From positions 62,001 through 126,000 of the forward strand of contig PLZD01000027.1 of NCBI GenBank assembly GCA_003151975.1: DNA of 64,000 nt. Reading direction: 5' to 3'. Made by a program: the position numbers and the translations under genes. Every line of letters starts with the position of its first letter. The stretch's first letter is position 1. Shown in pieces: positions 41,083 through 49,533 of the stretch. The DNA comes from Elusimicrobiota bacterium. GTDB lineage: Bacteria; Elusimicrobiota; Elusimicrobia; UBA1565; UBA9628. The notes beneath the pieces are model-generated. The model was not told the DNA's origin. It searched no databases and worked only from the letters and a program-made list of their open reading frames with translations.

Positions 41083-42137
41083 AGCACGCCCTTCGTCGAG
41101 GGAATTCCGGCCGAGCCCGTGCGCGCGGCGGCCATGCGGATGCTGCGGCCGACGGCCTTGAAGGCCGACTCGACCATGTGGTGCTCGTTTTGACCTTCTA
41201 GCGTCAAGTGGAGCGTCGCGCCCATCGCCTCGGCGAGGCTTCGGAAAAAGTGCGGCACGAGCTCGGTCGGAAGGCCGCCGACCTTCTCGCGCTTGAATTT
41301 GCCGGAGAACTTGAAATACGGCCGGCCGGAAAGATCCAGCCCGACGCGGGCGCTGGCCTCGTCCATCGGCAGGAAGAAGCCGTAGCGCGCCACGCCCGCC
41401 TTGTCGCCCAAAGCGCGGCTCAGCGCCTGGCCCAACGCCAGCGCGACATCCTCGACGGTGTGGTGCTCGTCGATGTGCAGGTCGCCGCGGACTTTCAGGT
41501 CGAGATCGAAGCCGCCGTGCTTAGAGATCTGTTCGAGCATGTGATCGAAGAAGCCGATGCCGGTGGAGACCTTCGAGGCGCCGCCGCCGTCGAGATCGAC
41601 GGAGACCGCGATCGCTGTTTCCTTGGTGATCCGCTCGATGGTGGCCGTCCTCGCGCGTCCCAAAAGCTCTCGCGCGATTTTACTCCAAGAACCCATCTTG
41701 TAGCCGCGTATACCCATCGCCTTCGCCAAAGCGAGGTCCGTGTCGCGGTCGCCGATGACCAGGGATCGCTCCCGGTCCCAGCCCGGGTTGGCCAGATATT
41801 TTCCGAGCAGGCCCAAGGCGGGCTTTCGGCAACGGCAAAGGTCGGCCGGCAAGTGCGGGCAGATCAGAATGTCGTCGAAGACGATGCCTTCGCTTGCAAG
41901 TATGCCGAGCAGAAGCTTCTGGATCATCTCGTACTTAGCGCGCGGGTACTTGCGTGAGCCAAGGCCGTCTTGATTGCTGACCATGACAAAGCGGAAGCCG
42001 GCGTCCTTGAGCTTGGAGAGCGCGGTGAGCGTCCCCGGCACGAGGCGGAATTTCTCGAGGGAATCGATCTGCCAATCGCGCGGCTCGACGATCAGGGTCC
42101 CATCGCGGTCCACAAATAATATCTTACGCAAGCTCAT
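41079..42137 (-). CDS. hisB: Bifunctional histidinol-phosphatase / imidazoleglycerol-phosphate dehydratase (HisNB fusion)
   Basis: 352 residues from ATG 42137. The N-terminal ~160 residues are a HAD-type histidinol-phosphatase: D10-x-D12-G-T, and zinc ligands Cys93, His95, Cys101 and Cys103 in 'CPHLPADLCRCRKP'. The C-terminal ~190 residues are the dehydratase with both metal motifs: 'FFDHMLEQISKHGGFDL', 'DLHIDEHHTVEDVALALG', and 'NEHHMVESAFKAVGRS'. The fusion carries out steps 6 and 8. This arrangement is best known from gammaproteobacteria. Confidence 0.97.
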   Translation of the reverse strand: MSLRKILFVDRDGTLIVEPRDWQIDSLEKFRLVPGTLTALSKLKDAGFRFVMVSNQDGLGSRKYPRAKYEMIQKLLLGILASEGIVFDDILICPHLPADLCRCRKPALGLLGKYLANPGWDRERSLVIGDRDTDLALAKAMGIRGYKMGSWSKIARELLGRARTATIERITKETAIAVSVDLDGGGASKVSTGIGFFDHMLEQISKHGGFDLDLKVRGDLHIDEHHTVEDVALALGQALSRALGDKAGVARYGFFLPMDEASARVGLDLSGRPYFKFSGKFKREKVGGLPTELVPHFFRSLAEAMGATLHLTLEGQNEHHMVESAFKAVGRSIRMAAARTGSAGIPSTKGVL

Positions 42138-43222
42138 CCGAGGGCCTCCGAGAAACATTTTAGCGCGGCCGAATTTTCCGCGGGGCTGCCGACGCTGACG
42201 CGCACGCAGCCCGCGAGCCCCGGCTCGCCGCTCCGATCGCGCAGGATCACGCCGCGCCGACGGGCGGTCTTGAGCAGAAGTTCCGCGTTGACCACTTTCA
42301 CGAGCAGGAAATTGGCGTGAGTCTCGAAGAGCGACAAGACCCCCGGAACCTCCGCAAGCCGCGCCGCCAGCGCCTCGCGCTCTTTTAGGATGCGCTTGAC
42401 CGAGTCGCGCATGCGTTTGACGCCGCCAGGATGGAACACGGACGCCGCGAGGCGCACGGCAGCCTCGCTCAAAGGATAAGGCGCGCGAATGCGCTGCAAA
42501 AGCGCGATTAGGGCGGGATCTCCCAAAGTAAAGCCGCAGCGCAGACCGGCCAAGCCCCAGGCCTTGGAAAGCGTGCGCAGCACAACGAGATTTGAGGCGG
42601 CGCGCAAATCCTTCGTCAGGCTCGGCAGGTCGGAGAATTCTTGATAGGCCTCGTCGACGACGAGCAAGGAGCGTCCTTTGAGTCCGCGCGCCAGTGCGAG
42701 AAGCTCGCTGCGACCGTAAGCGGTCCCCGTCGGGTTGTTGGGCGTGCAAACGAACACGAGCTTGACCGGCCTGCTCTTTGAACCCCCTACCGCTTCAAGT
42801 ATGCGCCGCGCGTCGAGCCTAAAATCCGGCGGCGCGGCGTCGAGACGGACGGTCCCGCAGCCTTGGATCGCGGCGGCGGTCTCGTAAACGCCGTAAGTGG
42901 GGGGACAAAACAGAATGCGGTCCTTGCGCGCTTCGCAGAAACCGCGCACCAGCAGTTCGATGCCCTCGTCCGAGCCCCGCGTGACGAGCACCGATTCCGG
43001 CTTGACTCCATAAATCGAAGCCGCCGCAGTTCGAAGCGAAGGCGGCTGGGGGGAAGGGTACCGGTTGAGTCCCGAGAAGGACTTTCCCGAACGCAAAGGC
43101 CACGGGCTCTCGTTGGCGTCGAGCAGCAAACCCTCAGTGGCAAGGCTGCGCGCGCTTGTGTAAGGCTTGAGCGCGAGCACCGCGGGACGCGCCAGCGCTA
43201 AGACCGAAGACGGTCCCTTCAT
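42134..43222 (-). CDS. hisC: Histidinol-phosphate aminotransferase
   Basis: 362 residues, fold type I PLP enzyme. The Schiff-base lysine is Lys220 in 'LRTLSKAWGLAGLRCGF'; other markers are 'LDANESPWP', 'TRGSDEGIELLVRGFCE', 'TPNNPTGTAY' and 'LLVVDEAYQEF'. It converts imidazole-acetol phosphate to histidinol phosphate. Overlaps of four bases with hisD and hisB. Confidence 0.97.
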   Translation of the reverse strand: MKGPSSVLALARPAVLALKPYTSARSLATEGLLLDANESPWPLRSGKSFSGLNRYPSPQPPSLRTAAASIYGVKPESVLVTRGSDEGIELLVRGFCEARKDRILFCPPTYGVYETAAAIQGCGTVRLDAAPPDFRLDARRILEAVGGSKSRPVKLVFVCTPNNPTGTAYGRSELLALARGLKGRSLLVVDEAYQEFSDLPSLTKDLRAASNLVVLRTLSKAWGLAGLRCGFTLGDPALIALLQRIRAPYPLSEAAVRLAASVFHPGGVKRMRDSVKRILKEREALAARLAEVPGVLSLFETHANFLLVKVVNAELLLKTARRRGVILRDRSGEPGLAGCVRVSVGSPAENSAALKCFSEALG

Positions 43223-44511
43223 CGCGCCAACCTGCGGGCAATCGAGAGGCGGTGGCCGTCCAGCCGCTCGATGGAAGCCAGCAGTTCCACGGCGGGGCCG
43301 ATTGATTCAAGCCCCTTCCGAGAAAGCTCCTGAAAGGTGATCGGCTTCAAGAAGCTCTCAAAAATGAGTCCGCCGTAGGCGCGCGCGAAGCCGTACGTCG
43401 GCAGGACGTGGTTGGTGCCGCTCGCATAATCTCCGGCGGCCTCGGGCGACCACGGACCGAGGAACACCGAGCCCGCGTGCCGCACTAGCGAGGTCCAGGA
43501 CCTTGGATTCTTGACGTGCAGAATCAGGTGCTCGGGCGCGTAGCGATTGGAGACCTCGAAAGCCGTCCGTAGGTCCGGGACGATGACGGCGAAGCTGTTC
43601 TTGAGCGCCGCGGCCGCGATGTCCCGGCGCGGCAGGTCCGACAACTGGCGCGAAACTTCGGCCAGCACGCGCCCGGCCAGCGTCGTCGACGGCGCGACCA
43701 GCACGACCTGGGAGTCGCGGCCGTGCTCGGCTTGGGCCAGCAGGTCGGACGCGATGAACTCGGCATCGGCGCCGCCGCCCGCGATCACGAGCACTTCGGT
43801 GGGCCCCGCCGGCAGGTCGCAGGCCGCGCCTTCCGGATCGCGCGCCGCCTGCATCTTCGCCTCGGTGACCCACGAGTTGCCGGGGCCGAAAATCTTGTCG
43901 ACCTTCGGAACGCTCTTGGTTCCGTAGGCCATCGCGCCGATGGCTTGCGCGCCGCCGATCGCGAAGACGCGCGAAATTCCCACGACGGAGGCCGCGGCCA
44001 GCACGTGCGGGTCGACCGAGCCGTCCGCGCGCGGCGGCGTCGCGAGAATTTTAACGGGACAGCCGGCCAACGCGGCCGGCACGCCGAGCATGATGACCGT
44101 CGACGGCAGCACCGCGGTCCCGCCCGGAACGTAAAGCCCGACTTTTTCGATCGGCAGGAAGCGCCGCTCGCAGACGGTACCCGCCGAGATCTCGACTTTA
44201 AGGTCGCGCGGCCTCTGAGCGGCGTGAAATTTACGGACTCGTTTCGCGGCCAGCCGCAGGGCCCGCAAAACTTCCGGCGCAACGGTCTTAAGCGCGCGCC
44301 TCATCTCGACGGAGGAGACCTCGAGCTTCTCAAGAGAGACCTTATCAAAGCGGCGAGTGAAGTCTCTTACGGCGGCGTCGCCGCGCGCGCGCACCGCGTT
44401 GACGATCCGCGAGACGTCCTCCTGAAGCCGGGCCGAGCGCGCCAGAGCCGGGCGTTTGAGCAGCGCCGCGCGCTTCGGCTCGGAGAGCTTCGCCCAGGAG
44501 AACGTTTTCAC
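43219..44511 (-). CDS. hisD: Histidinol dehydrogenase
   Basis: 430 residues from GTG 44511, whose start overlaps the hisG stop (GTGA). Signature regions are all present: 'GLYVPGGTAVLPSTVIM', 'AIGAMAYGTKSVPKVDKIFGPGNSWVTEAK', 'CDLPAGPTEVLVIA', 'DLLAQAEHGRDSQV' (zinc and catalytic His/Gln), 'HLILHVKNP' and 'GTNHVLPT'. It oxidises histidinol to histidine with two NAD, the final two steps of the pathway. Confidence 0.97.
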   Translation of the reverse strand: MKTFSWAKLSEPKRAALLKRPALARSARLQEDVSRIVNAVRARGDAAVRDFTRRFDKVSLEKLEVSSVEMRRALKTVAPEVLRALRLAAKRVRKFHAAQRPRDLKVEISAGTVCERRFLPIEKVGLYVPGGTAVLPSTVIMLGVPAALAGCPVKILATPPRADGSVDPHVLAAASVVGISRVFAIGGAQAIGAMAYGTKSVPKVDKIFGPGNSWVTEAKMQAARDPEGAACDLPAGPTEVLVIAGGGADAEFIASDLLAQAEHGRDSQVVLVAPSTTLAGRVLAEVSRQLSDLPRRDIAAAALKNSFAVIVPDLRTAFEVSNRYAPEHLILHVKNPRSWTSLVRHAGSVFLGPWSPEAAGDYASGTNHVLPTYGFARAYGGLIFESFLKPITFQELSRKGLESIGPAVELLASIERLDGHRLSIARRLAR

Positions 44512-45392
44512 GCGACGATCTTCTCGATGTTGAGCACGAGGATCGAGGACGCGCCGACGCCCTTGAGCTTCTCTATCGTATCCCAGAAGACGTTCTCGCG
44601 CGCCACGGCGTGCACGGCGACCTTGTCGCCGGGGCCGCCCAGCGGTATGACGGAGGGGGACTCCATGCCGGGGATGATCGCCTGGATCGCCGGTAGCGCC
44701 GAGCGCGGCGCGTTCATCATGATGTACTTCGCGTCGACGGCCTGCAGGACGCCGTCGATGCGCTGCAGCAGGCGCTCGGTCTGCGCGCGCGCCGAAGCGG
44801 ACGGCTTGCGGCCGGAAATCAGCAGGGCCTGGCTGTGCAGAATGGGCAGGACCTCCTTGAGGCCATTGGAAGTCAGCGTCGCGCCGGTCGAGACGAGATC
44901 GCAAACAGCGTCGGCGACCTCGAGGCTCGGCGCGATCTCGACCGAGCCGCTGAGCTCGACGATCCGCGCCTTGACCTTGTTCTTATCGAGAAAGCGCTTG
45001 AGAATCACGGGATAAGTGGTCGCCACGCGCAGGCCGGCCAGGCTCTTCGGGCCCGCGAAGCGCGCGGCGTTGGGCACGGCGATGGCCAGGCGGCAGCGTC
45101 CGAAACCCAGCTCCCTAAGGGTCGTGACCCGATCATTCTCGGGGAACCTTTCCTCTAATACGTTGAGCCCCACGACGCCGAGGTCGCAGACGCCGTCGGC
45201 GACGTACTCCGGAATGTCGTCGTCGCGGACCAGCATCAGGTCGATGGGGAAATCGGCCGATTGATAGAGCAGGCGCTCTCGCCCGCGCTGCACGTCGAAG
45301 TTAAGCCCACATTGCGCGAGCAAGGCCAGGCTCTTCTCGTTGAGCCGGCCGGACTTCTGGACGGCGATGCGCAGTCTCTCTCTAGCGGCCAT
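44508..45392 (-). CDS. hisG: ATP phosphoribosyltransferase, long form
   Basis: 294 residues, the long form that has its own C-terminal regulatory (ACT-like) domain, so no HisZ partner is needed. Core motifs: 'LRIAVQKSGRLNEKSLALL', 'RDDDIPEYVADGVCDLGVVGLNVLEE', 'RVATTYPVILKRFL', 'LSGSVEIAPSLEVADAVCDLVSTGATL' (PRPP loop). The C-terminus 'VAVHAVARENVFWDTIEKLKGVGASSILVLNIEKIV' is the histidine-binding domain, so feedback inhibition is expected. First enzyme of the pathway; its start overlaps the regulator gene by 11 bases. Confidence 0.97.
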   Translation of the reverse strand: MAARERLRIAVQKSGRLNEKSLALLAQCGLNFDVQRGRERLLYQSADFPIDLMLVRDDDIPEYVADGVCDLGVVGLNVLEERFPENDRVTTLRELGFGRCRLAIAVPNAARFAGPKSLAGLRVATTYPVILKRFLDKNKVKARIVELSGSVEIAPSLEVADAVCDLVSTGATLTSNGLKEVLPILHSQALLISGRKPSASARAQTERLLQRIDGVLQAVDAKYIMMNAPRSALPAIQAIIPGMESPSVIPLGGPGDKVAVHAVARENVFWDTIEKLKGVGASSILVLNIEKIVA

Positions 45393-45699
45393 TGCGTGAT
45401 CTCCTGGGTTTCATCCTATCAAGAATCGTACGATAGCCGCCCTTATCTCGAGTCAGCCAGCGCGCCACGCGCGTCACCGTGGCTGTGCTGACCCCGGTCT
45501 TGGCGTTGATCTCGCGGTAAGGTAGGCCCTTATCGAGCAGCCGCGCGACTTTCCAGCGGTCGGCCATGTCGCAGAGCTCGGCCGGAGTGCAGAGATCGGT
45601 CAGGAACTCCTCGGTCTCCTTCTTATTCCTAAGACGGAGCAGGGCCGTAAAAAGGTCTTTCAGGCTCGCGGGGTCGGGACGGCGTCGTTCTTGTTTCAC
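45382..45699 (-). CDS. YerC/YecD-type TrpR-superfamily regulator
   Basis: 105 residues from GTG 45699. It matches the YerC family almost throughout: 'LKDLFTALLRLRNKKETEEFLTDLCTPAELCDMADRWKVARLLDKGLPYREI' followed by the helix-turn-helix 'NAKTGVSTATVTRVARWL' and 'GYRTILDRM'. Family knowledge: TrpR-like fold DNA-binding proteins, often next to histidine or aromatic amino acid genes. Being the first gene of the his operon, it is a good candidate for its autoregulated repressor. An ATG at 45720 would add seven residues but lies upstream of the predicted transcription start. Confidence 0.9.
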   Translation of the reverse strand: MKQERRRPDPASLKDLFTALLRLRNKKETEEFLTDLCTPAELCDMADRWKVARLLDKGLPYREINAKTGVSTATVTRVARWLTRDKGGYRTILDRMKPRRSRNGR

Positions 45700-45705
45700 T
45701 GTGAT

Positions 45706-45738
45706 AATATAGTAGCACATTAATACAACTCATTGCAA
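45706..45738 (-). promoter_or_regulatory. Promoter of the histidine operon
   Basis: TTGCAA (45738-45733), 18 bases, TGC-extended TACTAT (45714-45709), nine bases before GTG 45699; the overlapping TATATT (45711-45706) is an alternative -10, six bases before the start. The -35 lies inside the end of the upstream TPR gene. There is no room for an attenuator or T-box leader, so control must be at initiation or by feedback. Confidence 0.6.
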
Positions 45739-46512
45739 ACATTTGATTACTTCTCCAACTGCGGCGGCAAAAGTTGGCCGGCGCTTCGCAAACTCTGGCA
45801 AAAGAGTAAACTTCAGGAAAGGGAGGTCCTGCTCCAGCAATAACCCACCCAGTTTCTTGAGAGAGAGCGCCTCTTCCTCGGCCTGCGCGGCTCTCTTTAG
45901 ACCGATGAGCGCGGCGATCTTGTAAGGCAGCAGGTTAATCATGGCCCGATCCTCCGTTCCGCTCCCCAGCGCCAGACCTGCCTCAGCGTCTGCCAGGGCT
46001 CCCTGATAATCGCCCGCGTCCAACCTAAGGTGGCAGCGCTGACGGAGCAGGACGATATCGTCGCGGTCGAGGGAGAGCCCCGCGTCGCAATCGGATAGCG
46101 CTTCGGCGGTCCGACCATTCTTGCGCCTTAGAGAGGCACGCAGCGAGAACGCGGCCTTGTTCGGGGCCAAGGCGAGACTTTGATCCACTTTTTCAAGCGC
46201 CGACTCGCCGCGCATAAACCGCTCTCTGAGCATCGCCTGCTGAAAAAGAAGGGCGGCGTCGCCGAGCGCCTCACGGCCAACGATCTCACGGATCAGTCCC
46301 TGCGCCCTGTCCGGCCCCTCGATCCCGGAATAGTAATGGAAGAATCGCGTAATGGCCCAGCACGGAACCTCACTGTATCCCTTGAGGCCCAACTCTATAG
46401 AGCGCTCGAGTGTTCCGCGGATTTTCAAATCCCGCTCCGCCCCAGGCGGCGCAGAGTGAAGCTTGTCCGCCTCTTCGAGCACGGCCAGGGCTCCTTCATC
46501 GGGTGATGGCAT
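45730..46512 (-). CDS. TPR-like protein
   Basis: 260 residues without signal peptide or membrane helix. The middle shows TPR units: 'LFQQAMLRERFMRGESALEKVDQSLALAPN', 'SLRASLRRKNGRTAEALSDCDAGLSLDRD', 'QRCHLRLDAGDYQGALADAEAGLALG'. It probably acts as a cytoplasmic adaptor. Its stop overlaps the -35 region of the his operon promoter, and its own promoter sits within 42 bases after rnhB, so it is a single-gene unit between two large operons. Confidence 0.75.
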   Translation of the reverse strand: MPSPDEGALAVLEEADKLHSAPPGAERDLKIRGTLERSIELGLKGYSEVPCWAITRFFHYYSGIEGPDRAQGLIREIVGREALGDAALLFQQAMLRERFMRGESALEKVDQSLALAPNKAAFSLRASLRRKNGRTAEALSDCDAGLSLDRDDIVLLRQRCHLRLDAGDYQGALADAEAGLALGSGTEDRAMINLLPYKIAALIGLKRAAQAEEEALSLKKLGGLLLEQDLPFLKFTLLPEFAKRRPTFAAAVGEVIKCLQ

Positions 46513-46520
46513 CAGCGGGA

Positions 46521-46549
46521 AGTTTAGCCCGCTTCCGCCTTTAGGTCAA
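46521..46549 (-). promoter_or_regulatory. Leaderless-type promoter of the TPR-like gene
   Basis: TTGACC (46549-46544), 17 bases, TAAACT (46526-46521) preceded by GC, then eight bases to ATG 46512. No Shine-Dalgarno sequence. Confidence 0.75.
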
Positions 46550-46554
46550 GGACG

Positions 46555-47163
46555 CTAGGGTTTTAACAGCGCCGAGACCGGCGCGTAGGTGCGGCGATGG
46601 ATGGGGGAAGGCCCCAACGCGTTTAGCGCCTTCAAATGCGCGGCCGTGCCGTAGCCCTTGTGCTTCGAGAAGCCGTAGCCGGGATGGCGGCGGTCGAGGC
46701 GCGCCATCCAGCGATCGCGCACGACCTTGGCCACGATGCTGGCGCAGGCCACGGAAAGCGACAACTGATCTCCATCAATGATCGCTTTCTGATTGAGCGC
46801 GAGATCCGGGATTTTGTGGGGACCGTCTACGAGCACGAGGCCCTGTTGTTCCAGCCTCAGGACGGCGCGCCTCATGCTGAGGAGTGTGGCGCGCAGTATG
46901 TTGAGCCGCTCGATGTCGCGCGCATGCGCCCAAGAGACCGCGATGGACGCGTTCTGTCGGATCACGATGAAAAGCTCCTCTCGTTTGGACGCCGAGAGGA
47001 GCTTCGAGTCGCGGACTCCGGAGAGTCCGCGCGTGGAGCGCAGAATCACGGCCGCCGCAACGACGGGGCCGGCCAGGGGACCCCGGCCGGCCTCATCGAC
47101 GCCGATAGCCAAGTCCTCTTCGGCGCCGCGCAGCGTCCGCGCGTCGAAAGAGGCCAGGCTCAC
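46555..47163 (-). CDS. rnhB: Ribonuclease HII
   Basis: 202 residues. Catalytic residues Asp23 and Glu24 lie in 'IGVDEAGRGPLAGPVVAAAV', the third Asp in 'LVLVDGPHKIPDL', and the fourth in 'ASIVAKVVRDRWM'. It removes RNA from RNA/DNA hybrids and single ribonucleotides from DNA. The ATG directly follows the rplS stop. Last gene of the translation operon. The dyad 'GFSKHKGYGTAAH' is the usual C-terminal signature. Confidence 0.97.
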   Translation of the reverse strand: MSLASFDARTLRGAEEDLAIGVDEAGRGPLAGPVVAAAVILRSTRGLSGVRDSKLLSASKREELFIVIRQNASIAVSWAHARDIERLNILRATLLSMRRAVLRLEQQGLVLVDGPHKIPDLALNQKAIIDGDQLSLSVACASIVAKVVRDRWMARLDRRHPGYGFSKHKGYGTAAHLKALNALGPSPIHRRTYAPVSALLKP

Positions 47164-47649
47164 TTACTTGGGAGCTTGTGCGGCGCCCAAAGGGCGCTTG
47201 TCCGCGCCGGGCTCGGCGTGAGGCTTTTTGGCCTCGGCCTTGTCGGCGTGCTTGTGCGGCTTGGCAGCCGCGTCGTTGGCGGGGGCCGAGTGCTTTTCAC
47301 CCTCGGGAGCCTTCGCCTGGGACTCGGCCTCGTTGACGCGCGCGGCCTTGCCGGAAAGATTGCGCAGGTAGTAAAGGCGAGCGCGCCGGACGCGGCCCGT
47401 CTTCATGACCTCGATCTTGTCGATGTGCGGGGACGCGAGCGGGAAAGTGCGTTCCACGCCGACGCCGAACGAGATCTTGCGGACCGTGAAGGTCTGCGAC
47501 TCGCCTTGTCCGCGCCGCAGCATCACGGTCCCTTCGAACACCTGGATGCGCTCGCTGTCGCCCTCGACGACCTTGATGTGCACCTTGACGGTGTCGCCGG
47601 GACGGAAGTCCGGGATGTTCTTTTTCTTCTCAGACGGTTCTGCCACCAT
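47164..47649 (-). CDS. rplS: Ribosomal protein L19 with long C-terminal tail
   Basis: 161 residues from ATG 47649, which has AGGAGAT nine bases upstream; an ATG at 47676 lacks a site. The first ~110 residues are L19: '[32 protein letters not shown]', '[22 protein letters not shown]', '[18 protein letters not shown]'. The last ~50 residues are an Ala/Lys/His/Glu/Pro-rich tail ('[21 protein letters not shown]') absent from typical L19 (about 115 residues). The tail is likely disordered; its role is unknown. Confidence 0.96.
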   Translation of the reverse strand: MVAEPSEKKKNIPDFRPGDTVKVHIKVVEGDSERIQVFEGTVMLRRGQGESQTFTVRKISFGVGVERTFPLASPHIDKIEVMKTGRVRRARLYYLRNLSGKAARVNEAESQAKAPEGEKHSAPANDAAAKPHKHADKAEAKKPHAEPGADKRPLGAAQAPK

Positions 47650-47653
47650 ACTC

Positions 47654-48358
47654 TTATCTCCTGTGTTTATGCTCAAGCGCGCGAGCGCTGTTGTTATCCA
47701 GCAAATCGGGACGCTTCCGCTTGGTCGCGAGCCATGACTGCTTGTCGCGCCAATCGGCTATTTTCTTGTGATCTCCCGAGAACAGAATCTCGGGGACTCT
47801 CTTGCTGCGCCAGACCGGGGGCCTGGTGTACTGCGGAAAATCGAGCTTGTTCTCCGTGAACGACTCCGCGACCGCGGCGTCTTCCTTCTTCAGAACGCCG
47901 GGAAGCAGGCGCGCGACGGCTTCGGCGACGACCATCGCCGGCAGTTCGCCGCCGGTCAAAACGTAGTCGCCGATCGAGATTTCCTCGTCGAAAAGGTCCA
48001 TTGCGCGCTCGTCGATTCCTTCGTAGCGTCCGCAGACGAGCACGAGCCTCTTGTGCTTGGCCAGGCGCCGCGCGGCGGCCTGATCGAAGGACTTGCCTTG
48101 CGGCGAGAGGTAGACGACATGCGCGCCCTTCTTCGCGGCGCTCTTGATCGCGGCGCGCAGGGGCTCGGCCATCATGACCATGCCGGCACCCCCGCCGTAG
48201 GGCCGGTCGTCGACCTTGCGGTGCTTGTCCTTGGTGAAGTCGCGGGGATTGACGAAGCCCGTCTCGAGGGCTCCTTTCTCCACGGCGCGGCCCACGATGC
48301 CGGCGCTTTGCCAGCCCGCGAACAAGGACGGAAACAGCGTGACGAAGTCGATGCGCAT
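47654..48358 (-). CDS. trmD: tRNA (guanine-37-N1)-methyltransferase
   Basis: 234 residues. SPOUT-fold, trefoil-knot motifs: '[13 protein letters not shown]', '[17 protein letters not shown]', '[12 protein letters not shown]', '[37 protein letters not shown]', '[21 protein letters not shown]'. It methylates G37 of tRNAs to prevent frameshifting. It follows khpA directly; the rimM gene normally found between them is missing. Confidence 0.97.
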   Translation of the reverse strand: MRIDFVTLFPSLFAGWQSAGIVGRAVEKGALETGFVNPRDFTKDKHRKVDDRPYGGGAGMVMMAEPLRAAIKSAAKKGAHVVYLSPQGKSFDQAAARRLAKHKRLVLVCGRYEGIDERAMDLFDEEISIGDYVLTGGELPAMVVAEAVARLLPGVLKKEDAAVAESFTENKLDFPQYTRPPVWRSKRVPEILFSGDHKKIADWRDKQSWLATKRKRPDLLDNNSARALEHKHRR

Positions 48359-48359
48359 C

Positions 48360-48587
48360 CTAGTCGATGTCCACCGCCACTTTCTTGCCGGCCTTGGTGG
48401 CTGCGGCGGCCGCGACCGAGCGGATCGCCTTGATCACCTTGCCTTGCTTGCCGATGATCTTGCCCTTGTCTTCCTCGGCCACCGTCAGCTGGAGGCGCAG
48501 AACGCCGTTCTGCTCCGACTCCTCGACGGCGACGTCCTCCGGATGGTCGGCGAGGCTCTTGACCAGGTAAAGGACCAATTCCTTCAT
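48360..48587 (-). CDS. khpA: KH-domain RNA-binding protein KhpA
   Basis: 75 residues. A single type II KH domain with the GxxG loop 'IIGKQGKVIKAIRSV' and the N-terminus 'MKELVLYLVKSLADHPEDV' typical of KhpA (YlqC). It lies one base from both rpsP and trmD. Family knowledge: KhpA forms a dimer with KhpB/Jag and binds RNAs involved in cell division and elongation. Confidence 0.95.
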   Translation of the reverse strand: MKELVLYLVKSLADHPEDVAVEESEQNGVLRLQLTVAEEDKGKIIGKQGKVIKAIRSVAAAAATKAGKKVAVDID

Positions 48588-48588
48588 C

Positions 48589-48846
48589 TTAGGCCTTGGC
48601 CTTCTTCGCGGCGGCCTTGAGCAAGGTCGCCACCGTCTCCGACGGAAGCGCTCCGTTCTTGACCCAATGATCCACCCGTCCTTCCTTCATCTGAAGCTTC
48701 TTGCCCGCGGCTTCTTCTCGCGGATTGTAAGAGCCCAGCACCTCGAGCGGCTTGCCCGTGGCGCCGCGAGACTTCTCGATCGCGACGACGCGATAGTGCG
48801 CCTGGTGCGGCTTGCCTGTCCTTTGCAACCTGATGACGACTGCCAT
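48589..48846 (-). CDS. rpsP: Ribosomal protein S16
   Basis: 85 residues. 'VVIRLQRTGKPHQAHYRVVAIEKSRGATGKPLEVLGSYNPRE' and 'DHWVKNGALPSETVATLLKAA' are the S16 hallmarks. AGGAGGAAGGA precedes the ATG. It begins the rpsP-khpA-trmD-rplS-rnhB block, which here is fused to the upstream def-fmt-rpe genes with a 21-base gap. Confidence 0.97.
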   Translation of the reverse strand: MAVVIRLQRTGKPHQAHYRVVAIEKSRGATGKPLEVLGSYNPREEAAGKKLQMKEGRVDHWVKNGALPSETVATLLKAAAKKAKA

Positions 48847-48867
48847 AGTCCTTCCTCCTGTGTTTGC

Positions 48868-49533
48868 TTAAGAAATCTTCTTGATCAGCTCGCGCGCGGC
48901 GGCTTCCGGATCGGGCGCGGAAAATACCGCGCTGCCGGCCACCAGCGAGTCCGCGCCCGCCTTGAACGCCTTGTCGATCGTGCCCGAGTCAATGCCGCCG
49001 TCCACTTGAATCCAGTAGTCGAGCTTGCGCGAATCGCGCTCCGCGCTCAAGCGCTCGATCTTGGGCAGCATGTCGGCCATGAACTTCTGCCCGCCGAAGC
49101 CCGGCTCGACGGTCATGACGAGAGCGAGGTCGATCTGGCCGATGAAAGGCAAAAATTTTTCGATGGGAGTCTTCGGCTTGATGGCGAGCCCGCATTTGGC
49201 CCCGCGTTTACGGATCCCTTCCAAAGTTTTCGCCGGTGCCTCGCAAGCCTCGACGTGCACCGAGACAATGTCGGCCTTCGCATCGGTAAACCACGGATAG
49301 ACCGTCTCGGGATTGGAGACCATCAGGTGCGCGTCGACAAAGAACCCGCGCTTCTTGCAGAGCTTGACGAAATCGGGGCCGAAGCTGAGGTTCGGGACGA
49401 AGTGGCCGTCCATAACGTCGACGGAGACCCAGGTCACGCCCGCGCGCTTGACCGCGTCTAGATGCTCGCCGATCTTCGCCAGGTCCGCGGAGAGGATCGA
49501 CGGGACGATCTGCGCCCTTCGCGTCGCGGCCAT
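48868..49533 (-). CDS. rpe: Ribulose-phosphate 3-epimerase
   Basis: 221 residues from ATG 49533. Zinc/iron and catalytic residues occur in 'VPSILSADLAKIGEHLD', 'VSVDVMDGHFVPNLSFGPD', 'FVDAHLMVSNPE', 'VMTVEPGFGGQKFMADMLPKI' and 'IQVDGGIDSGTIDKAFKAGADSLVAGSAVF'. It interconverts ribulose 5-phosphate and xylulose 5-phosphate, complementing the split transketolase at 27.6-29.4 kb. The start overlaps the PASTA-protein stop (ATGA). Confidence 0.97.
   Translation of the reverse strand: MAATRRAQIVPSILSADLAKIGEHLDAVKRAGVTWVSVDVMDGHFVPNLSFGPDFVKLCKKRGFFVDAHLMVSNPETVYPWFTDAKADIVSVHVEACEAPAKTLEGIRKRGAKCGLAIKPKTPIEKFLPFIGQIDLALVMTVEPGFGGQKFMADMLPKIERLSAERDSRKLDYWIQVDGGIDSGTIDKAFKAGADSLVAGSAVFSAPDPEAAARELIKKIS

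Noticed and set aside
42138-42749. Extended HisB or a separate ORF upstream in the hisB frame
   Set aside because: The frame continues antisense to nothing conserved and overlaps hisC; ATG 42137 directly begins the DxDGT phosphatase domain and overlaps the hisC stop as ATGA.
46551-46564. Second copy of the 24.2 kb palindrome arm (CTAGGGTTTT)
   Set aside because: Only ten bases match and they are the rnhB stop region; no inverted partner is present.
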